Below are positions 59,011 through 64,000 of a stretch of DNA of 64,000 bases, one piece after another. A program made the position numbers and the translations under genes. The notes under the pieces were generated by a model. The model was not told the DNA's origin. It saw only the letters and a program-made list of their open reading frames with translations, and did no database searches. This DNA comes from Pantoea cypripedii (GTDB taxonomy: Bacteria > Pseudomonadota > Gammaproteobacteria > Enterobacterales > Enterobacteriaceae), in assembly GCF_002095535.1 (NCBI RefSeq), contig NZ_MLJI01000001.1:3916412-3980411 (forward strand). Direction: 5' to 3'. Position 1 is the first letter of the stretch, and each line of letters begins with the position of its first letter.

Positions 59011-60832
59011 GCTTCAATGCGTTAATCGCACTCTCAATCTCAATGGCCTGCAACAGGCCAGAAGGCGGCGACTTCAGCAATTGCGGACAGAGCCGTTCCA
59101 GCTCCGCCAGCAGCGTAATCGCCTGCGAGTGATTCCAGTGCGCTGCCTCTGCATCGTCACGACGTGCCAGCCATTGGGCCAGCGAGGATGCAGAGACCTC
59201 TTGCTGCCGGGCGAGATAGCCTAACAGGTCTGGAATCAAGATTTGTAAATTTTGTGTTCGTAACGGTAAAGGCACCGCGCGCAGCGTCACGTGCTGGCCT
59301 TCCCTTTGTAAATCAATGCCCATCGCGGTTAACAGCGCAGATTGCTGACCAATAACCGCCAACTCTTCCAGCGCAATTTTTAACCTGACGGGGATGAGTA
59401 GCGGCTGCGGTTTTAATCCCTCTTCTCCAGGTTGTAACTGGGCCTGTTTCAGCCAGCGCGCCGCCACGGGCAACGAGAGTAATAATAGCTTATCGCCGCG
59501 CTCCAGCAGGGCATAGCTCTCGCGCACCACACTTAACACCCGGCCAAAACTCTGCGCATGGGCAGCAAGCGGCGTTTCGCGTTCAGGTTTAGGCGCGGGC
59601 TGCGGCTGCGGTGCCGCGACAGTAGCTGGCGTTTTCAGGAGTTGCTGATAAGCCGCCCCTTCCCGCGCGCGATAAGTCGGCTCCTTTTGCTGCCAGCCGC
59701 CACTGGGGGTTGCGCCTGGCTGACGCGGTGCTGCCGCTGGCTGCGCAAAGTGGTTACCGCCCGCCGCCTGACGATTCTCGGGCTGCCACTGCGGCGCAGG
59801 TTCTTCCGCATGAGCGATCGGCAGTTCTGCCGCACGGCTGGCCTGCAACGCGCTCATTACGCCCTGCCAGATAAAATCGTGCACCAGGCGCGACTGATGA
59901 AAACGCACCTCATGCTTGGCTGGATGGACATTCACATCAACCTGATGCGGATCGATTTCCAGGTACAGCACATAAGCCGGTTGCTGCTCATCCCCCAGTT
60001 GGGTTTGGTACGCCTGGCGGATGGCATGATTGATCAGTTTGTCACGCATCATACGACCATTGACATAGCAATATTGCAGGTCCGTTACCTGGCGGGAACC
60101 CGCCGGATCGGCCACCCAGCCACGCAACGCCAAATCGTCATGCTGCCAGTCAATTCTCAATGCATGCTGCATAAAGGTGGTGCCGCAAATCGATCCCAGC
60201 CGCCGCTCACGCTGCGCATCCTGGCTCACGCCGCGGTACTGACGCATCAGCTTGCCATTATGGCTGAGTGAAATTGCCACATCGAAGCGTGCCAGCGCAA
60301 TGCGGCGAATCACTTCATCGATATGGGTAAACTCGGTTTTTTCCGTGCGCATAAACTTGCGTCGGGCGGGGGTGTTGTAGAACAGATCGAGCACTTCCAG
60401 CGTCGTCCCTACCGGATGCGCAGCCGGTTTAACCGTCACCGCCATATCTCGCCCCTCAGCGTAGGCTTGCCAGGCTTCGCTTTGATCTTCGGTACGTGAG
60501 GTGAGCGTCAGGCGGGAAACTGAGCTGATACTGGCGAGCGCTTCCCCGCGAAATCCGAGGCTGACAATGGCTTCGAGATCATCAAGCGAGGCGATTTTAC
60601 TGGTCGCGTGACGTGCCAGCGCCATCGCCAGTTCATCTTTGGCGATACCACAACCGTTATCACGGATGCGGATCAGCTTCGCGCCGCCTTTTTCAATATC
60701 GACATCAATACGTGTCGCACCGGCATCGAGGCTGTTTTCCACCAGCTCTTTCACCACCGACGCCGGACGCTCCACCACTTCGCCCGCCGCGATCTGGTTT
60801 GCCAGCTGCGGCGGTAAGATTTGTATAGGCAT
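59003..60832 (-). CDS. mutL: DNA mismatch repair protein MutL
   Basis: A 609-residue GHKL ATPase that couples MutS mismatch recognition to MutH and UvrD. The N-terminal ATPase motifs are [35 protein letters not shown] and [16 protein letters not shown], then [12 protein letters not shown] Pro/Ala/Gln-rich linker occupies about residues 335-430, and the C-terminal dimerisation domain has no DQHA(x)2E(x)4E endonuclease motif, as in E. coli. Downstream overlap with miaA couples their translation. Confidence 0.97.
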   Translation of the reverse strand: MPIQILPPQLANQIAAGEVVERPASVVKELVENSLDAGATRIDVDIEKGGAKLIRIRDNGCGIAKDELAMALARHATSKIASLDDLEAIVSLGFRGEALASISSVSRLTLTSRTEDQSEAWQAYAEGRDMAVTVKPAAHPVGTTLEVLDLFYNTPARRKFMRTEKTEFTHIDEVIRRIALARFDVAISLSHNGKLMRQYRGVSQDAQRERRLGSICGTTFMQHALRIDWQHDDLALRGWVADPAGSRQVTDLQYCYVNGRMMRDKLINHAIRQAYQTQLGDEQQPAYVLYLEIDPHQVDVNVHPAKHEVRFHQSRLVHDFIWQGVMSALQASRAAELPIAHAEEPAPQWQPENRQAAGGNHFAQPAAAPRQPGATPSGGWQQKEPTYRAREGAAYQQLLKTPATVAAPQPQPAPKPERETPLAAHAQSFGRVLSVVRESYALLERGDKLLLLSLPVAARWLKQAQLQPGEEGLKPQPLLIPVRLKIALEELAVIGQQSALLTAMGIDLQREGQHVTLRAVPLPLRTQNLQILIPDLLGYLARQQEVSASSLAQWLARRDDAEAAHWNHSQAITLLAELERLCPQLLKSPPSGLLQAIEIESAINALKHE

Positions 60833-60874
60833 GGTGGTGTCCTTTTAACCGGCTGGCCCACCAGGGGCCAGCAA

Positions 60875-62524
60875 TCAGGATTGCGGAATTTTCAGGGTCT
60901 GACCCAGCATCACATTAGAGGACTTCATATTATTGGCCTGAATGATGGCATTGGGGCTGACACCGTAGCGGGCAGCAATGGCCGTCAAAGAGTCGCCACG
61001 CACCACTTTGTGACGCACCGGGCCACGAGAGGCTGTCGAGGTGACACCTGATTTAGCCGGAACTTTCAGACGCTGACCGACCCAAACCACATCACGTTTC
61101 AGGCTGTTCATGTCACGCAATGTCGCCATGCTGACACCGTATTTTGCCGCAATGCCTGACAGGGTTTCACCGCGTGTCACCGTATGACGCTGCGTCACGC
61201 CAGTATATTGCACTGTTCCCGTCGCCGGATTGCTGGCGACGCTAACCGCTGGTGCGTTGTCCAGCGGCCGGTTTTCTTCCTTTGGGACCGATTGCAGCGG
61301 ATGCGCCAGGAAGTAATTGCGCAGGCCTTTATAAATCGACTGAGCAATCTTCTCCTGATATGCGCTACTGCCAAGCAGTCGCTCCTCCGCGGCATTACTG
61401 ATAAAGCCGGTTTCAACCAGCAAAGAAGGAATATCCGGTGAACGCAATACACCGAGGCTGGCGTGCTCTGGCAGGCGTTTATGCAATGGCGTGACGCTAC
61501 GCAGCTGTTGCAGCACTTTCACCGCCACATCATAACCAACACGCTGTGAATGGCCGAATTGCAGATCCAGCACGGCCTGGCTCAGGTAAGGATCGGCCTG
61601 GCTGTTCGCCAGCAGATCACCCGCACCGCCCAGCAGTTCCGATTGCTTCTCTTTCTGTTCCAGCCAGTTTGCCATTTCGCTATTGGCGCGACGGTTGGAT
61701 AACACCCACACCGACGCCCCCGTTGCCGAATGGCTGGGTGCAGCATCGGCGTGAATCGATACCAGCAGGTTGGCATTCTCTTTACGCGCCACGTCGGAAC
61801 GGCCCATCACCGAGATAAAGTAGTCACCGGTTCGCGTCAGCACCGGTTTAAACATCGGGTCGCGATCCATCAGCGCCTTCAGCTTGCGCGCAATGGCGAT
61901 GGTGACATTTTTTTCATGCAAGCCGTGCTGGCCTGAAGCCCCTGGGTCCTGGCCGCCATGTCCGGCGTCAATGGCTACGATAACCTGTTCGTTACGGCTT
62001 ACCGAACCACCAGGGCGTATCGTGGTATCGCTGCTGCTGACCGCCGTCACCGGGTTGCCATTGAACGGATTCCCCTGGCTGCTGCTTTGCGTTTCCCGCA
62101 CGGTATTCACTGGCGCAACGTTGCGTTTCGCGGTTTGTGTGCCACGCATGGTAAACACCACACGATATTGATTACCTTCACGCTGCGTGGTGGCACGGGT
62201 GTGTGCTGCCTGCGTCAGCTCGAACACCAGGCGGATACTTTGCTTATCCTGCGGTTTACTGTTGCGGATACGCTTAACCAGATTTTCGCCGCTGAAATTG
62301 AGCGGCAGCCCCTGAATATTGCCGCTCTGGCGGATATCCAGCACCACGCGATCGGGATTATGCAGCGGGAAGAAACCATACACCGGCTGGCCGTTGAAGC
62401 TCAGTGTCACCGTCGCCTGGCTATCACCATTGTCAACTTTAATATCTGACAACGCGGCCGACAGCGCTGAAGCCGAAAACAGACAGAGCAGGGCCGCAAG
62501 GACCATTTTCATCCGTGACATCAT
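60875..62524 (-). CDS. amiB: N-acetylmuramoyl-L-alanine amidase AmiB
   Basis: A 549-residue periplasmic zinc amidase that splits septal peptidoglycan, activated by EnvC. It has a signal peptide (residues about 1-24), AMIN domain (about 25-125) and amidase_3 domain with zinc ligands in [15 protein letters not shown], the conserved glutamate in HEKNVT and [12 protein letters not shown], plus [15 protein letters not shown]. Two C-terminal LysM repeats follow ([26 protein letters not shown] and [27 protein letters not shown]). I recall E. coli AmiB as shorter (about 445), so the tail is longer here. The ATG overlaps the tsaE stop. Confidence 0.95.
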   Translation of the reverse strand: MMSRMKMVLAALLCLFSASALSAALSDIKVDNGDSQATVTLSFNGQPVYGFFPLHNPDRVVLDIRQSGNIQGLPLNFSGENLVKRIRNSKPQDKQSIRLVFELTQAAHTRATTQREGNQYRVVFTMRGTQTAKRNVAPVNTVRETQSSSQGNPFNGNPVTAVSSSDTTIRPGGSVSRNEQVIVAIDAGHGGQDPGASGQHGLHEKNVTIAIARKLKALMDRDPMFKPVLTRTGDYFISVMGRSDVARKENANLLVSIHADAAPSHSATGASVWVLSNRRANSEMANWLEQKEKQSELLGGAGDLLANSQADPYLSQAVLDLQFGHSQRVGYDVAVKVLQQLRSVTPLHKRLPEHASLGVLRSPDIPSLLVETGFISNAAEERLLGSSAYQEKIAQSIYKGLRNYFLAHPLQSVPKEENRPLDNAPAVSVASNPATGTVQYTGVTQRHTVTRGETLSGIAAKYGVSMATLRDMNSLKRDVVWVGQRLKVPAKSGVTSTASRGPVRHKVVRGDSLTAIAARYGVSPNAIIQANNMKSSNVMLGQTLKIPQS

Positions 62525-62997
62525 GCCTGATCCCTTTGCTGCTTAAAGTGTTGCAGCAGGCTTTCACCCTGCACCGAAACCGCCTGTAATTCTGCTTCAC
62601 GCGCGTTATCAACGTAACGCAGCGTCAATGCCAAATCGGGGTCAGGCAACACACCCGTGCCCTGCTGCGGCCATTCGACCAGACAAATCGCCTCGCCGCT
62701 GAAATAATCACGAATCCCCATGAACTCAAGTTCTTCCGGATCGGCCAGACGATACAGGTCAAAATGATACAGGGTACGACTCCCCAGCGTATAAGGCTCG
62801 ACCAGCGTATAAGTGGGGCTTTTTACATTGCCCTGATGACCCAGCGCCTGCAGAAAACCACGACTGAAGGTGGTTTTACCGGCACCCAGATCGCCATAAA
62901 GATAAATTACCGCCGCACTGCTGCATACGCGGGCCAGCTGTGCGCCAAGTTCAAGGGTTGCCGCTTCATCGGGCAAAGGGATAACACAGGTCTTCAT
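62521..62997 (-). CDS. tsaE: tRNA t6A biosynthesis ATPase TsaE
   Basis: A 158-residue P-loop ATPase that with TsaB, TsaC and TsaD makes t6A37 in ANN-decoding tRNAs. It has Walker [15 protein letters not shown] (residues 35-48), followed by [33 protein letters not shown] and [17 protein letters not shown]. It sits three bases after nnr and overlaps amiB by four bases, the conserved nnr-tsaE-amiB arrangement. Confidence 0.97.
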   Translation of the reverse strand: MKTCVIPLPDEAATLELGAQLARVCSSAAVIYLYGDLGAGKTTFSRGFLQALGHQGNVKSPTYTLVEPYTLGSRTLYHFDLYRLADPEELEFMGIRDYFSGEAICLVEWPQQGTGVLPDPDLALTLRYVDNAREAELQAVSVQGESLLQHFKQQRDQA

Positions 62998-63000
62998 GCT

Positions 63001-64000
63001 TTATTGTTGGATCATCTCAGGATTAACAAACTGCCACAGCAGTTCGAACAAATCGGTGGCCAGCATACCGCGCGTGCCGCGCAGACGGGCAACGGCATCC
63101 GCTGCTGCACCATGCGCCACACAGCCTGCACAGGCCGCATCAAACAAAGCCAGTTTCTGGCCTATCAGCGCGGCAATGATGCCGCTCAGTACGTCCCCCA
63201 TACCACCAGAGGCCATACCGGCATTCCCCACATCAGCAATCACCAGCTGTCCCTTTGCACTGGCAATCACCGTACCCGCCCCTTTCAGCACTGCCACGCC
63301 TCCGTAGCGTTTGACCAGCGCCTGGGCGGCATGGATGCGGTCACTCTCAATATCACTGGTCTTCACATCCAGCAAGCGAGCTGCCTCACCGGGATGTGGC
63401 GTGATGATGCGATTCTGACGGGAATCTGCGTTGATTGCCAGCAGGTTAAGTGCATCTGCATCCCAAAGCATCGGCTTTTCACAGGCAGCCACCTTTTTCA
63501 GTGCCTGTTTCCCCCATTCGCGCTGGCCTAAGCCAGGGCCAATGGCGATCACATCCGCCCATTCCAGTGCCTGTTGCAGGCGCGCCTCGCTCAGTGCATC
63601 CACCATCAGTTCCGGCCTGGCAGTCAGGATCGGCGCAATATTATCCTCATGCGTTAATACGCGAACCAGACCCGCACCGGAGCGCAGTGCCGCTTCCGCT
63701 GTCATGCGAATGGCCCCTGCCGTACCGGTATCGCCACCCACCACCAGCAGGCGGCCATGATCACCTTTGTGGGACGTCGCCTTACGCGGCTTCAGCCAGC
63801 GGGACAGATCCTGCGCATCAACCCGCTGCATCGGTGCCTGATTGCCGGTGAGAAACGATGATAATCCCAGTTCGTCAACATGCAGCTGCCCAACATAATC
63901 ACGGGCCTTGCCGGTGAGCAGACCCGGCTTCAGCACGATCATGCTAAGGGTATGAGCGGCAACGATGGTCGCACCCGGCGCAGTGCCGTTTGCCGCCATC
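63001..64000 (-). CDS. nnr: Bifunctional NAD(P)H-hydrate repair enzyme Nnr (N-terminus outside window)
   Basis: The visible part (about 333 codons) covers the end of the NnrE epimerase domain (ATIVAAHTLSMIVLKPGLLTGKARDYVGQLHVDELGL) and the complete NnrD ADP-dependent dehydratase domain. NnrD shows HKGDHGRLLVVGGDTGTAGAIRMTAEAALRSGAGLV, IAIGPGLGQ, DADALNLLA, ITPHPGEAARLL and GGMGDVLSGIIAALI. The full protein repairs hydrated NADH/NADPH. The frame stays open to the window edge, so the true start is beyond base 64000; the ATG at 63999 is internal. Confidence 0.96.
   Translation of the reverse strand, partial: MAANGTAPGATIVAAHTLSMIVLKPGLLTGKARDYVGQLHVDELGLSSFLTGNQAPMQRVDAQDLSRWLKPRKATSHKGDHGRLLVVGGDTGTAGAIRMTAEAALRSGAGLVRVLTHEDNIAPILTARPELMVDALSEARLQQALEWADVIAIGPGLGQREWGKQALKKVAACEKPMLWDADALNLLAINADSRQNRIITPHPGEAARLLDVKTSDIESDRIHAAQALVKRYGGVAVLKGAGTVIASAKGQLVIADVGNAGMASGGMGDVLSGIIAALIGQKLALFDAACAGCVAHGAAADAVARLRGTRGMLATDLFELLWQFVNPEMIQQ

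Overview
The window is a gene-dense stretch of an Enterobacterales chromosome. Gene content and order match Escherichia coli closely, but the GC-rich codon use, the losses and insertions relative to E. coli, and the repeats suggest a Pantoea/Erwinia-like relative (Erwiniaceae; inference). No tRNA, rRNA operon, IS element, prophage or CRISPR array was seen. The only stable RNA gene is rnpB.

Layout. 1-5.4 kb: the 3' part of exuR, then yqjA-mzrA, yqjC-D-E-K, yqjF and yqjG (envelope and stress genes). 5.4-10.5 kb: rnpB with a partial tandem copy of its 3' end, rsmI, and lpoA-yraN-diaA-dolP (peptidoglycan synthesis, replication timing, outer-membrane integrity). 10.5-12.2 kb: divergent yhaK and yhaJ. 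12.2-19.7 kb: a nine-gene leftward cluster. It holds a stand-alone PRD protein, two small soluble proteins, two integral membrane proteins (DUF4311 and DUF4310 types), an amidohydrolase, a DgaE-like PLP lyase, a DgaF-like aldolase and a PRD/EIIB/EIIA transcription activator. This is the accessory region and the best candidate for an undescribed system: uptake and breakdown of an unknown amino-sugar acid or amide-linked compound to pyruvate plus a triose phosphate.

19.9-30.1 kb: cybC-pmbA, yjgA, mpl, fbp, then a patch of accessory genes (an orphan membrane protein, a chemoreceptor, an LprI-like protein, yeaL), then ppa and ytfP. 30.1-42.8 kb: tamB-tamA, paeA, ytfK, ytfJ, cysQ, fklB, ytfB and the rpsF-priB-rpsR-rplI ribosomal operon. 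43-49 kb: a small secreted protein, esterase yjfP, a second chemoreceptor, bsmA, aidB and rlmB. 49-64 kb: rnr, nsrR, purA, yjeT, hflC-hflK-hflX-hfq-miaA-mutL-amiB-tsaE and the 3' part of nnr.

Read right to left, 64-20 kb is colinear with the E. coli 94-96 min region. It lacks the ula operon, cycA-ytfE-cpdB, msrA and ytfQRT at their E. coli places. 1-12 kb matches the E. coli 69-71 min region. The nine-gene cluster sits on the join between these two blocks.

Non-coding highlights: two diverged copies of a ~275-bp element in inverted orientation between yjgA and mpl; a family of short palindromes (GCGCGAT...ATCGCGC type) in at least six intergenic gaps; FliA (sigma-28)-like promoters in front of both chemoreceptor genes; a strong rnpB promoter whose -35 box contains the rsmI stop codon; and paired inverted repeats plus a CRP-like site upstream of the nine-gene cluster.
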